A stretch of DNA of 32,821 nt from Candidatus Woesearchaeota archaeon (GTDB taxonomy: Archaea; Nanobdellota; Nanobdellia; Woesearchaeales; JASKKU01). The stretch is from positions 1-32,821 of the forward strand of contig JASKKU010000009.1 in assembly GCA_030154045.1 (NCBI GenBank), in the 5' to 3' direction. Within the stretch, counting starts at the first letter, position 1, and the number at the start of each line of letters is the position of its first letter. Shown here one piece after another: positions 1-8,770 of this stretch. A program made the position numbers and the translations under genes. A model generated the notes under the pieces. That model was not told the origin of the DNA and made no database searches. It saw nothing but the letters and a program-made list of their open reading frames with translations.

Positions 1-1188
1 AAAAAACCCATTGCCGCAATATTCTCGTTCATGAGCGCGGCATTTAGCAGAACCGAAATTTTCTTACTCTTTCCATTCTTCATCGCACAATACTGGTACG
101 TTAATAATATTGATTTAAAATTTGAAGATTTTTTTGTAAAGATAAAAAGATTAAATTTAAAAAGAAAAACAGTAATCAGCATCGTAATAATATTTTTGAC
201 AATCATTCTCTGGTTCTTTGCGACAAATCTTTCTGCATTTTATTCACAACCAGGCATTCTTGATTACACAAAGCCATTCCCTTCAGTAAACAAAAATAAA
301 GCGATATTTAGTTATTTATATTATCACTTCACATACAATGTAACAAGTAGAACAAAAGAGAATCTTTTATTTATGATTCGAGGATTCTACTTCAATTTAG
401 TACCTAGTTTAAGTTCATTTGAACTAAGTTCAACAATTGTTTTTTCTATTTTCATAGTATCCTTAATCTTAGGAATAAAAAAGAAGGAGATTCAAGTTTT
501 TGGTTTTAATGTTGCCTTCTTCTTTATAATCTACAATATTATTTGGCATATTGGATTCGTCGATGGGTTCTTCAGATATACTGTCTATCCAACTTATTTT
601 ATGTCTTTAATCTTCCCACAAGTCATAGAGAAACTAAAACAAAAGATCAGCACACAATTAATTAAAAAATTAATTTTATTTTTTCTTATTCTATTAACGA
701 TTACATTCGTTAAAGAAACATCTTCAATCAAGAATTTCAGTTCTAAAGTTTATTTGCCTTTTAATGAATCTGAAATAAAGAATTTAAAATTAAATTTAAA
801 CGAAAAATGTAGCTTTCTTTTTATCACGGATTATAATCCTTTAGTCTTAGAATCTGTATCAATACATAAATCTAAATTCCTTTTACTAGAAACAAGTTAT
901 GAAAAGTTAAAATTAAAAGAAAATATTGAAGAAATGAAAAACAAAAATGAATGCATTTATACGATAATTCCCTCGACTGCAAAACATGACGGAGAAATCT
1001 CTCCCCCTTTTTACGAACAAGCAATCGGAGAGAAATGGTGTTCTAACTATCAAGATTGCGAAGATAAAATAAAAAAGACTATCAACAATCTCAAGGAACT
1101 TAACTTCACTCTAATGCTGCCTTTTAATAAAAGCAAAGATGATTTAGGAGGAATTTATTATTGGGAAAAACCAGAAAATCAAATATAA
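1..1188 (+). CDS. Polytopic membrane protein, probable GT-C type glycosyltransferase (5' truncated by window edge)
   Basis: The reading frame is open to base 1 (KKPIAAIFSF precedes the first ATG at 31), so this is the C-terminal 395 residues of a longer protein. Hydrophobic segments lie, in track numbering, near residues 8-24, 46-65, 133-150, 157-173, 186-200 and 210-228. A soluble C-terminal domain of about 150 residues follows, containing several Cys (NEKCSF, KNECIY, EKWCSNYQDCED). The 'AAFSRTEIFLLFP' segment resembles the R-x-E-x-hydrophobic-P stretch in membrane helices of dolichyl-phosphate-dependent GT-C glycosyltransferases, which act at the cytoplasmic membrane using lipid-linked sugars. 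The catalytic N-terminal loop (usually a D/E pair) would lie outside the window, so the enzymatic call is inference. It could equally be another multi-pass protein. Codon use is AT-rich like its neighbours. Confidence 0.55.
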   Translation, partial: KKPIAAIFSFMSAAFSRTEIFLLFPFFIAQYWYVNNIDLKFEDFFVKIKRLNLKRKTVISIVIIFLTIILWFFATNLSAFYSQPGILDYTKPFPSVNKNKAIFSYLYYHFTYNVTSRTKENLLFMIRGFYFNLVPSLSSFELSSTIVFSIFIVSLILGIKKKEIQVFGFNVAFFFIIYNIIWHIGFVDGFFRYTVYPTYFMSLIFPQVIEKLKQKISTQLIKKLILFFLILLTITFVKETSSIKNFSSKVYLPFNESEIKNLKLNLNEKCSFLFITDYNPLVLESVSIHKSKFLLLETSYEKLKLKENIEEMKNKNECIYTIIPSTAKHDGEISPPFYEQAIGEKWCSNYQDCEDKIKKTINNLKELNFTLMLPFNKSKDDLGGIYYWEKPENQI

Positions 1189-1200
1189 AAACATGAAAAT

Positions 1201-1210
1201 AAATATATAT
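1201..1210 (+). promoter_or_regulatory. TATA-like box of the radical SAM gene
   Basis: AAATATATAT lies in the 44-bp gap after the GT-C-like gene, with its centre about 27 nt before the ATG at 1233. This is the archaeal TATA spacing that would give a leaderless transcript. No Shine-Dalgarno motif precedes the ATG, consistent with that. The gene may also be reached by read-through from upstream. Confidence 0.5.
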
Positions 1211-1232
1211 TAGATAAATCTCCATTAACAAA

Positions 1233-2426
1233 ATGCATTCCTATTATTTTCAAGACTTAAAATTTTCACTGAATAACAACAAACTTAGGGTTTTTCTATA
1301 CAAAATCTTTTATAGAGAATTTGAAATTAGTTCAGAATTCAAAGAAAAGTTTTCTGTAAAAGATGGAGCTATATTCTCAGAGAATAAACAAGAATTAAAT
1401 GCCTTGATTAATGAAATATTATTTCAAATAAATGATTATGTCATCAACAGCATAACTAAGAAGAAAACAAAGTACATAAACAAAAACTCAGAAATTCCTC
1501 TAATCGGTCATAGCGCGTTTGGAATTGTTGACAGGAATACAAACTGGATTGAAGTAAAACCAATCACCGGATGCAATTTGGATTGCATATTCTGTTCAGT
1601 TGACGAGAACAAAAGAGCCTATGATTTTGTTGTGGAAGTAGATTACTTAGTTGAGGAAATTTTCAAACTTGCTGATTTGAAGAAAAACAAAGTTACAATA
1701 GTAATAAACGCACACGGCGAGCCAATGCTATACGCAAAATTGCCTGAATTAATCTCTAAACTAAAACAAAACAATAAAGTTGAAAAAGTTATCTTAATAA
1801 CAAACGGGACGCTTTTAGATATTGAGAGAATAAAAGAGCTCGAATCTGCAAACTTAGATCAGGTAAATATCTCCTTAAACAGCATAGATACTGAAAAAGG
1901 AAAGTTTCTCTCGAATAATCAATCATATGATAGTAAAAAGATAATCAATTCAATATTATACCTAAAGAAAAAAACAAAAATTAATGTGGTTATAGCTCCA
2001 GTTTATCTGCACAAAATTAATGAGGACCAAATCGAACAAATAGTTAAGTTCGGAAAAGAAAATGACATTCCCGTTGCAATACAAAATTTCTTGGAATACA
2101 AAACTGGGAAAAGACCAACAAAACAAATTTCTTTTGAAAAATTCTATAACAAATTAAAAGAATGGGAATCAAAATATGAAACAAACCTAACAAAGTTTGA
2201 TTTTGATATCAAAAAAGATAAAGTCCTTGATTTACCCTTCCACAAAAATCAAGTCATAGATGTTGAATTAAGGTCTTTTGGGAGATTTGGAAACGAAATG
2301 TTAGGAGTAGTCCCTGGAATAAACAGAGTGGTAAGTGTTCTTAACTCAAACAAAAAAATCGGAGAGAAACAAAAGGTTAAGCTTATCAGAGTAAAGCACA
2401 ATATCTTCGTTGGCGAAGCAATATAA
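1233..2426 (+). CDS. Radical SAM protein with TRAM-like C-terminus (COG2100-like)
   Basis: A 4Fe-4S/S-adenosylmethionine radical enzyme. The CxxxCxxC motif is GCNLDCIFCSVD, with Cys 114, 118 and 121, and the downstream 'HGEP' corresponds to the GGEP SAM-binding strand. About 110 N-terminal residues precede the radical SAM barrel. The last ~60 residues (from 'IDVELRSFGRFGNEM' to the end 'IFVGEAI') are rich in beta strand and resemble a TRAM domain, an RNA-binding beta-barrel in tRNA-modifying radical SAM enzymes. The layout recalls the uncharacterised archaeal family COG2100. From the TRAM-like tail I infer action on RNA, but the substrate is unknown. The ATG is placed by the TATA box 27 nt upstream. 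The gene is convergent with the Ca2+-ATPase gene. Confidence 0.75.
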   Translation: MHSYYFQDLKFSLNNNKLRVFLYKIFYREFEISSEFKEKFSVKDGAIFSENKQELNALINEILFQINDYVINSITKKKTKYINKNSEIPLIGHSAFGIVDRNTNWIEVKPITGCNLDCIFCSVDENKRAYDFVVEVDYLVEEIFKLADLKKNKVTIVINAHGEPMLYAKLPELISKLKQNNKVEKVILITNGTLLDIERIKELESANLDQVNISLNSIDTEKGKFLSNNQSYDSKKIINSILYLKKKTKINVVIAPVYLHKINEDQIEQIVKFGKENDIPVAIQNFLEYKTGKRPTKQISFEKFYNKLKEWESKYETNLTKFDFDIKKDKVLDLPFHKNQVIDVELRSFGRFGNEMLGVVPGINRVVSVLNSNKKIGEKQKVKLIRVKHNIFVGEAI

Positions 2427-2450
2427 GAGATTAATATAAGAGATTTAAGA

Positions 2451-2478
2451 ATTAAAAATAAAAATAAATTAAAAAATC
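2451..2478 (-). terminator. Oligo-T terminator after the P-type ATPase gene
   Basis: On the minus strand, about 25 nt past the ATPase stop codon, the transcript would read GGATTTTTTAATTTATTTTT and continue T-rich. Runs of U without a required hairpin are the usual intrinsic archaeal termination signal. The opposing radical SAM gene ends just beyond it. Confidence 0.5.
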
Positions 2479-2502
2479 CAATTCTCATTAATTATCAAGT
2501 TA

Positions 2503-5031
2503 TTAATCAGGGATGTATTTTACAACAATTCTCGTAATAAATATTGCCAGCATGTACCCAACTAAAGTGCCAATTATCAAAATACCCCACTCAAATATAC
2601 CTAACGGGACTACATCAAGGAGCCTATTCAAAGGAGAGTAAATTACAAATAATTGGAGCAATAATGAAAACACTAATGAGAGAACTACTAATTTGTTTGA
2701 AAAGAAATTAAGTTTCTCCTGAGCTCTAATACTCGCAATCCTCACAAATTCATAAAGAATAAACCCTGTAAATAAAGCAGTTCTTGCTCTTGGTAATCCA
2801 AATCGCAAAATAATAAAGAAAGTCAAAAACAACAGCAACATTTTCTTTGTTCCTATTGAAAATATCAAAGTCATAAGTTGTTTATTAATTATAGGTTCAT
2901 TAATCTTTCTAGGAGGTCTCTTCATAATATCTTTTACAGGAGGGTCAACACCTAAAGCTAGTGCAGGCAATCCGTCTGTTAAAAGATTTATCCAAAGCAG
3001 ATGAACAGGCAAAAGCACAGGTTCTTTGAGTGTTAAGAACAAAGTTGCCAAAAATAATACGCCAACCTCGGCAAAGTTACATACAAACAGATAATTAACA
3101 AACTTCCTAATGTTATCAAAGACACGCCTACCTTCCTTAATTGCAACAGTAATTGTAGCAAAATTATCGTCTAACAGAATCATATCACTCGCTTCCTTAG
3201 CGACATCAGTTCCTTTAATTCCCATTGCGATGCCAACATCAGCCTTCTTTAAAGCAAGAGAATCATTGACACCATCACCAGTCATTGCAACAATATTGCC
3301 TTGCCTTTGAAGTATTTCCAATAACCTTAATTTATGCATAGGGTCAACTCTTGCAAAAACATTAATTGTCTTTAATTTTTCTTCAAGCTCAAAATCACTT
3401 AACTTATCAATCTCTGTACCAACTAATGCTGCATGACTTTCAATTCCAACTTCTTTTGCAATGGCTAAAGCAGTATCAGGATTATCTCCTGTAATCATAA
3501 TAACCCTTATTCCCGCATTTTTACATTCTTCAATTGCTTTTTTAACCTCAGGCCTTGGCGGGTCATTTAAAGAAACTAAACCAACAAAAACAAGAGAATG
3601 TTCTAAGTTTTCCAAATTTGAAACTCCTGAAAAACCTATGTTATCTTTGTATGCTAAAGCCAGAACCCTTTTGCCTTCTTGAGCAAAAGCTTTGTTCTGT
3701 TCTAAGATTCGCTGTTTTATTTCCTTGGATATCGGAAAAACCTTACCTTCTTTTAGATAAAAATCGCACCTTTCAATTACAACCTCTGGGGCACCTTTTG
3801 TTAAGATATATTGAACATCATCAATTTTACCTAACACACTCATCATCTTACGTTTACTAGAAAAAGGGATTTCTTTAGTTCTGTGAAAATCAAACACAGG
3901 CTTGTCCTCAGAATATTGTTTAAAAGCTACATCAGTTTCATCGCCAATTAAAACATTCTTATCTTCTTTAAAAACACTTTTTGCATCGTTGCAAAAGTTC
4001 AAGATAGTATTTGTTATTTTAAACGTAAACTCATCAACGTTCCTTATTTCATCTAAATTATATACCTTATCAAAATAGAAATCCCTTACCTTCATCTTTC
4101 CTTCAGTAATCGTTCCGGTCTTATCAGTGCAAATAACATTCACAGAACCTAAGGACTCTGTAACATTTAGTTTTCTAATTAAAGCATTCTTCTTAGACAT
4201 TGTTTTTGCAGCACTAGCCAATGTAAGGACAATAACCGCTGGCAACCCTTCAGGTATTGCAGCAACTGCTAAAGAAACAGCAGTTAACAGAGAAGTATAC
4301 CAATTATATTTAATCAAGCCGACTAAAAGAATTACAACGGTTATGCCAATAATCATTAAAGAAACTTTTTTGCTGAACACATCAATCTCTTTATCAAATG
4401 GCGTTTTCTGATCTTCAATTTGTTGAAGCTTGCTTGCAATTTCACCAATTTTTGTTTTCATTCCTGTTTTTAACACAACTGCAACAGCATTACCGCTCAC
4501 AACATGTGTATTCATATAAACGTCATCATCAACATTTTTGTGGACAGCTCTTGATTCTCCTGTTAGAATTGATTCATCAACCTTAAGGTCATAGCTATCA
4601 ATAAGTTTTGCATCCGCAGGCACCACATCTCCAGCATCCAAAAGGACTACATCTCCTGGAACAATCTCTGTCATTAATACTTCTTGTTCTGTGCCGTCCC
4701 TTATGACCTTTGCCTTAGGAACAGCCATCTTTTGCAGAGCTTCAATGGTCTTCTCTGATTTGTAATCTTGAATAAAACCAGCGATCCCAGAGATTACAAC
4801 AATTACAAGAATTAAAATAGTGTCCGTAAGATTAGAATCCTGTCCTGGAAAATACCCTAAAACAAAAGAAAGTATTGCTACAGCTATCAAGATTAAAGTC
4901 AAAGGAGAAGTAAATTGAGAAATAAAAATCTTCCAGGCACTTCGTTTTTTAGTTCTCTTTAACTCATTATATCCAAACCGTTTTAATCTGTCCTTAACTT
5001 CTTCACTTGTTAAGCCTGTGTGCGATAACAT
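2503..5031 (-). CDS. P2A-type cation (probably Ca2+) transporting ATPase
   Basis: An ATP-driven cation pump in the cytoplasmic membrane, 842 aa, the usual length for bacterial and archaeal PMR1/SERCA-like pumps. Visible in order: the N-terminal cation-ATPase domain (residues ~3-60), the actuator TGES (157-160), M4 PEGLP (260-264), the phosphorylation site DKTGT (Asp303), the nucleotide site KGAPE (412-416), the hinge TGDGVND (584-590), M5 'CNFAEV' and M6 'NLLTDGLPALALG' (682-694). Compared with SERCA, the residues forming Ca2+ site II (Glu261, Asn682, Asp686) are present. The M8 acidic residue of site I appears to be Gln, as in SPCA-type pumps, though that alignment was done by eye. It is the second gene of an operon, 24 bp after the antiporter, with AAAAGGTG as ribosome binding site. 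Specificity for Ca2+ rather than Mn2+ is inferred. Confidence 0.9.
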   Translation of the reverse strand: MLSHTGLTSEEVKDRLKRFGYNELKRTKKRSAWKIFISQFTSPLTLILIAVAILSFVLGYFPGQDSNLTDTILILVIVVISGIAGFIQDYKSEKTIEALQKMAVPKAKVIRDGTEQEVLMTEIVPGDVVLLDAGDVVPADAKLIDSYDLKVDESILTGESRAVHKNVDDDVYMNTHVVSGNAVAVVLKTGMKTKIGEIASKLQQIEDQKTPFDKEIDVFSKKVSLMIIGITVVILLVGLIKYNWYTSLLTAVSLAVAAIPEGLPAVIVLTLASAAKTMSKKNALIRKLNVTESLGSVNVICTDKTGTITEGKMKVRDFYFDKVYNLDEIRNVDEFTFKITNTILNFCNDAKSVFKEDKNVLIGDETDVAFKQYSEDKPVFDFHRTKEIPFSSKRKMMSVLGKIDDVQYILTKGAPEVVIERCDFYLKEGKVFPISKEIKQRILEQNKAFAQEGKRVLALAYKDNIGFSGVSNLENLEHSLVFVGLVSLNDPPRPEVKKAIEECKNAGIRVIMITGDNPDTALAIAKEVGIESHAALVGTEIDKLSDFELEEKLKTINVFARVDPMHKLRLLEILQRQGNIVAMTGDGVNDSLALKKADVGIAMGIKGTDVAKEASDMILLDDNFATITVAIKEGRRVFDNIRKFVNYLFVCNFAEVGVLFLATLFLTLKEPVLLPVHLLWINLLTDGLPALALGVDPPVKDIMKRPPRKINEPIINKQLMTLIFSIGTKKMLLLFLTFFIILRFGLPRARTALFTGFILYEFVRIASIRAQEKLNFFSNKLVVLSLVFSLLLQLFVIYSPLNRLLDVVPLGIFEWGILIIGTLVGYMLAIFITRIVVKYIPD

Positions 5032-5055
5032 TCATAAACACCTTTTAAAAAAATC

Positions 5056-6237
5056 TTACCTTTTTTTAATGAAATGCTTACTTTGTTGAACCATTCCCCA
5101 TTTATTAAGCAAGTAGGAAAAGAGTAAAGGAACAAATACTGAAAAAGCACTGGAAACTATTAAAAGCGAATATAACATTTGTGCAATGAGTCCTCTTTCA
5201 AACAAAATCTTAATTACAATAATACTAGTACTAAACCTAGTTAATAAACCTATACCCAACAACAAACTCTCTTTTGCATTCATCTCATTTCTACCAACAA
5301 TCCAAACTGCTAAAATCTTAGCACCGTTTGCCACAACCAATATTAAAAGCAAAAGTAAAGGATACTTAAAAATTGAGCCCGGAGTAATACTCTTCCCTAC
5401 CCAAAAAAAGAATAAAGGTGTAAAAAAACCATAGGCCATGCTTCTAATATCACTCTCAATTAATTTCAGTCTTTTGTTTGGAATAAAATTCTTCAAAGCT
5501 ATACCCGAAAGGACTGCTCCAATTGCAGTAGCATGAGCATATTCTCCAACACCCAAAAAGATAAAGAATATAAAAAACACAAAGATAAGAAGTTGTTCTA
5601 TTCCTGTAAACCAAAATTTTGAACCTTTCTCTTTAAGTCTTGTTAACCATACCGTCAAAGAGAATAAACCAAAAAGCGATAAGAGGATTAAAACAATATT
5701 GGTGTGAGGAATTGAAGAGTTTTTGCCCACAAGAAACATCAACAGAAGTAAAGTAAAAACCTCAAAGATGTCATCAAACGTTCCAATACCTATAATCGTT
5801 TGGCCCAACTTTGTATTAATCATCTTAAACTCATCTAGAACAGGAATCAGGATTGCTTCTCCAACTGTCGCAAAAGAAAGAGCTATCAGAACTGAAATCA
5901 ATATTGAATAATGAAATACAAAATAAAATAATAAAGCTCCAAAGAAAGTCGCAAACAAAATAATAAATGCTGTTGCTTTAAAGATAAAAAAAGAATGTTT
6001 CTTAAAAGAAGTTAAATCAAGCTCAAAACCAATAATAAACAGCATAAAATACATTCCTAGTTCTGCTAAGGTTGTAAAAGATTGGGACGAGGTTACACTA
6101 GAAAAGGGATTATAAATCGAAAAGAGAATACCCAAAAGCAAAGCTGAGAAAACCCACGGAATTCTTACTTTTTCAAAAAGTATGCCTACAAGAAAAGTGA
6201 ATACATAGATCAATGCTAGGAGTATAAATAAATTCAT
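5056..6237 (-). CDS. CPA2-family monovalent cation:proton antiporter
   Basis: A membrane antiporter of 393 aa with about 11-12 hydrophobic helices and almost no soluble part. Family marks are 'MLFIIGFELDL' (residues 65-75), resembling the G-L/F-E-x-D stretch of CPA2 exchangers; 'FATVGEAILIPVL' (122-134); and 'GTFDDIFEV' (152-160), where adjacent Asp155-Asp156 match the paired aspartates of electrogenic NapA-like Na+/H+ antiporters. It has no C-terminal TrkA-N domain, unlike KefB/KefC, so redox gating by NAD(H) or glutathione is not expected. Cotranscription with a Ca2+-type ATPase suggests a cation homeostasis unit. A TATA-like box ~28 nt upstream indicates a leaderless first gene. Na+ versus K+ specificity cannot be told from the sequence. 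Confidence 0.82.
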   Translation of the reverse strand: MNLFILLALIYVFTFLVGILFEKVRIPWVFSALLLGILFSIYNPFSSVTSSQSFTTLAELGMYFMLFIIGFELDLTSFKKHSFFIFKATAFIILFATFFGALLFYFVFHYSILISVLIALSFATVGEAILIPVLDEFKMINTKLGQTIIGIGTFDDIFEVFTLLLLMFLVGKNSSIPHTNIVLILLSLFGLFSLTVWLTRLKEKGSKFWFTGIEQLLIFVFFIFFIFLGVGEYAHATAIGAVLSGIALKNFIPNKRLKLIESDIRSMAYGFFTPLFFFWVGKSITPGSIFKYPLLLLLILVVANGAKILAVWIVGRNEMNAKESLLLGIGLLTRFSTSIIVIKILFERGLIAQMLYSLLIVSSAFSVFVPLLFSYLLNKWGMVQQSKHFIKKR

Positions 6238-6260
6238 CGGTTAAAATTTACAACAAATTC

Positions 6261-6270
6261 ATATTTAAAA
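6261..6270 (-). promoter_or_regulatory. TATA-like box of the antiporter/ATPase operon
   Basis: TTTTAAATAT on the minus strand is centred about 28 nt before the ATG at 6237. No ribosome binding site lies between, so a leaderless mRNA is likely. Confidence 0.5.
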
Positions 6271-6355
6271 CTTATTAACTTTTCTTGAGATAACACAACA
6301 GATTTAAGAAAGTTTAGAAGAAAAAACATATAAAAGATCAAAACGAGTCATGTCA

Positions 6356-6378
6356 TAAATAAAAAGGGAAAAACAAAA
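6356..6378 (-). terminator. Oligo-T terminator of the por operon
   Basis: Immediately after the porB TAA the minus strand reads AATTTTGTTTTTCCCTTTTT. This is a clustered T-rich stretch suited to archaeal intrinsic termination, and it separates por from the antiporter promoter. Confidence 0.5.
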
Positions 6379-7314
6379 TTAAAATACCTGCAATCCTGAT
6401 TCTGAAAGTTTCTTGATCTTCTCAAACTCTTCATCAATTTGCTTCTGTAACTTCTCAAGCAAAGGTTTGTTTTCTTCCTTCAAAAGATGAGAATACCTCC
6501 CTTGAAGTTTCACAAACTCCTCAACTGGTATCTTTCTATCCTTAGGGTCGTAATTTAGTTTTATGTAACCGTTTTCAATTTCATACAAGGGCCAGAAATT
6601 AGAATCCACAGCCTTTTTAGCAATTTCGACTGTTTTATCAGTAGGATACTTCCATAATGCAACGCAAGGAGATAAGATTAACAAGATTGTTGGCCCCTTA
6701 GTTTCAATAGCTTTCTTTGCTTTCATTAATAAATCAGGAATGTTAGATATAGATGCCTGTGCAGCATACTTTATACCATGAGCTGCTGCAATCTTAAGCA
6801 AATCTTTTCTCCACTCCTGCTTACCTTTTCTAACTTTTCCAACTGGGTCTGTTGTAGTGTTTGCAGCGAAAGGCGTTGCGCTAGACCTTTGACCTCCAGT
6901 ATTCATATAGCCTTCATTATCATAAACGACATAAGTAAAATCATGACCTCGTTCTAAAGCTCCTGATAAACTCTGCAAACCAATATCATAAGTGCCGCCG
7001 TCTCCACCAAATGCTATGAACTTAAAATCCTGCGTAATCTTGCCTCTTTTCTTTAAAGCTCTATAAGCAGTCTCAACTCCTGACAAAGTTGCCGCAGCAT
7101 TCTCAAAAGTGTTGTGAATCCAAGGAACATTCCAAGCAGAATGCGGATAAATTGTTGTTGTAACTTCCATACAACCAGTAGCATTTGAAACAACTACAGG
7201 TCCGTCTACAACTGACAAAATCGTCTTAGCAATAATAGGCATTGCACAACCAGCACAAGCCCTATGACCTGGAGATATTGCATCTTGTTTTTTGACAGAT
7301 TCATATATATTCAT
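6379..7314 (-). CDS. porB: 2-oxoacid (pyruvate):ferredoxin oxidoreductase, beta subunit
   Basis: Binds thiamine diphosphate and the proximal 4Fe-4S cluster of the complex that turns pyruvate plus CoA into acetyl-CoA, CO2 and reduced ferredoxin in the cytosol. Cluster ligands are CAGC near the N-terminus (Cys20, Cys23), 'TGC' (Cys48) and 'SPC' (Cys217). The ThDP motif is GDGG (from about residue 104) followed by 'DNEGYMNTGGQRS'. The track ORF starts at a GTG (7323), but GTGAT there matches the ribosome binding site pattern seen elsewhere and sits 5 nt before the ATG at 7314. I therefore prefer 7314 (311 aa). It is the last gene of porGDAB, 5 nt after the porA stop. VorB-type subunits for branched-chain oxoacids look similar, so pyruvate specificity is likely but not proven. 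Confidence 0.88.
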   Translation of the reverse strand: MNIYESVKKQDAISPGHRACAGCAMPIIAKTILSVVDGPVVVSNATGCMEVTTTIYPHSAWNVPWIHNTFENAAATLSGVETAYRALKKRGKITQDFKFIAFGGDGGTYDIGLQSLSGALERGHDFTYVVYDNEGYMNTGGQRSSATPFAANTTTDPVGKVRKGKQEWRKDLLKIAAAHGIKYAAQASISNIPDLLMKAKKAIETKGPTILLILSPCVALWKYPTDKTVEIAKKAVDSNFWPLYEIENGYIKLNYDPKDRKIPVEEFVKLQGRYSHLLKEENKPLLEKLQKQIDEEFEKIKKLSESGLQVF

Positions 7315-7319
7315 TTTTA

Positions 7320-8480
7320 TCACTCTCTTAAATTTAAGTATCTCTTTTCTTTTGAGACATCACCTGAAAGCAGTTGATTAAACGCATTTTCAATATCTCT
7401 TTCATACAGTTCTCTTCCACCCAAACCAAATATATAACTTTGCAACTTAGGTTTTACTTCTAAATCATACAACGCATTCTTGATTTCAGCAAAGACTGGA
7501 GCATCAGCACCAAATGAAAAAGACCTATCTAAAACTCCAACAAACTTAACATTCTTTAAAGCATCTTGAACCTCTTCATAAGGGAACGGCCTAAAAAGCC
7601 TGATTTTAAGCAGGCCTACTTTCTTACCTTCAGCTCTTAATCTATCAACCACAACTTTTGTTGTTGAAACCGCAGAGTTTAGTGCAACAATAGCAACCTC
7701 AGCATCATCTAAGAAATACTTCTCAACCATAGGATACTTATTCCCAGTAAGTTTGGAAAGCTCTTCAGCATAAGAATAATACTTCTGCTTAACCACATTC
7801 ATTGCTTCTTCCTGTTGTCTCTTTGTTTCAAAGAAATAATCGTAAAGCTCTAAAGCGCCAACAGTTAAAGGATTCTTATCAAAAAGCAAACTATGCTTAG
7901 GTTTAAACTCGCCAACAAATTGTTTAACAACTTCATCATCCAACACATCAACAGGCTCAACGCTATGACTTGTTATAAACCCGTCCTGCATAATCATTGA
8001 TGGGAGCAAAATGTCATGGTCCTCGCTTAATTTTATTGCTAGCAAAGTATGCTCATAAACCTCCTGCGGGTTCTCTGAATAAATCTGAATCCAGCCAGCA
8101 TCACGACAAGCCATGCTATCAGAATGGTCCCCATGAATATTAATAGGAGCACTTAATGCCCTATTTACAACATTCATAACTATAGGCAACCTCAACCCTG
8201 ACGCGACATTTACCACTTCAAACATTAAAGCCAAACCAACTGAACTTGTTGCTGTCATCGCTCTTGCGCCGGCAGCGCTTGCTCCAACAACAGCACTCAT
8301 AGCCGAATGCTCTGATTCAACTCTGATTAACTCTGTGTCAACCAAACCATTATTTACAAAGTAAGCAAACCTTTCCATTATAGGAGTCTGTGGAGTGATT
8401 GGATAAGCTGCTACAACATCAGGATTAATCTGTCTCATAGCTTCTGCAGCAGCATAAGCACCAGTTAAAGCTTTTCTCAT
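7320..8480 (-). CDS. porA: 2-oxoacid (pyruvate):ferredoxin oxidoreductase, alpha subunit
   Basis: The alpha subunit (386 aa) supplies the pyrimidine-binding ThDP domain and the transketolase C-terminal-like domain. Marks are 'AAYPITPQTP' (residues 24-33), 'VESEHSAMSAVVGASAAGAR' (54-73), 'LSAPINIHGDHSD' and 'RDAGWIQ'. These match PorA/VorA proteins of Pyrococcus as I remember them. Its ATG overlaps the porD stop region by 4 nt, and GGTGAT lies 7-12 nt upstream inside porD. Together with porG, porD and porB it forms the ancestral four-subunit enzyme. Overlapping genes indicate translational coupling and fixed stoichiometry. Confidence 0.9.
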   Translation of the reverse strand: MRKALTGAYAAAEAMRQINPDVVAAYPITPQTPIMERFAYFVNNGLVDTELIRVESEHSAMSAVVGASAAGARAMTATSSVGLALMFEVVNVASGLRLPIVMNVVNRALSAPINIHGDHSDSMACRDAGWIQIYSENPQEVYEHTLLAIKLSEDHDILLPSMIMQDGFITSHSVEPVDVLDDEVVKQFVGEFKPKHSLLFDKNPLTVGALELYDYFFETKRQQEEAMNVVKQKYYSYAEELSKLTGNKYPMVEKYFLDDAEVAIVALNSAVSTTKVVVDRLRAEGKKVGLLKIRLFRPFPYEEVQDALKNVKFVGVLDRSFSFGADAPVFAEIKNALYDLEVKPKLQSYIFGLGGRELYERDIENAFNQLLSGDVSKEKRYLNLRE

Positions 8481-8770
8481 TGGTCATCACCTTCCTCAAC
8501 CATTTCAATAGCTTTTGTAGGACAAACATTCGCACAGATTCCACAACCTTTACAGTAGTCTAAATTCGTATCCAATCGTTTTGGTTTATCATCTTTTGTG
8601 ATAGGAATTGCATTATCTGGACAATAAAATACGCAAAACATACAATGGATACATTTCTGAGGGTCCCACACAGGCCTAAAACTTCTCCAAGTACCTGTTT
8701 TATTTTCTAAAGAAGTATGAGGTTCAACAATTAACCCACCTTCAGGAATTTCTTTCCAGCTTTTTTTCAT
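8477..8770 (-). CDS. porD: 2-oxoacid (pyruvate):ferredoxin oxidoreductase, delta (2x4Fe-4S ferredoxin) subunit
   Basis: A 97-aa ferredoxin-like subunit carrying two 4Fe-4S clusters that pass electrons from the ThDP/proximal cluster to free ferredoxin. The two motifs are CIHCMFCVFYCP (Cys40, 43, 46, 50) and CKGCGICANVCP (Cys73, 76, 79, 83), all complete. The N-terminal 'SWKEIPEGGLIVEPHTSL' is the usual PorD leader region. Start and stop overlap porG and porA by 4 nt each. GGTGA sits 4 nt before its ATG, inside porG. Confidence 0.92.
   Translation of the reverse strand: MKKSWKEIPEGGLIVEPHTSLENKTGTWRSFRPVWDPQKCIHCMFCVFYCPDNAIPITKDDKPKRLDTNLDYCKGCGICANVCPTKAIEMVEEGDDQ

Noticed and set aside
2249-2488. 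79-aa minus-strand ORF opposite the end of the radical SAM gene
   Set aside because: It lies antisense to the conserved TRAM-like tail, overlaps the ATPase terminator region and has no protein-like motif. Antisense shadow.
3110-4586. Several plus-strand ORFs (66, 73, 101, 94, 62 aa) inside the ATPase gene
   Set aside because: All are antisense to well-conserved P-type ATPase motifs and have no ribosome binding site or promoter.
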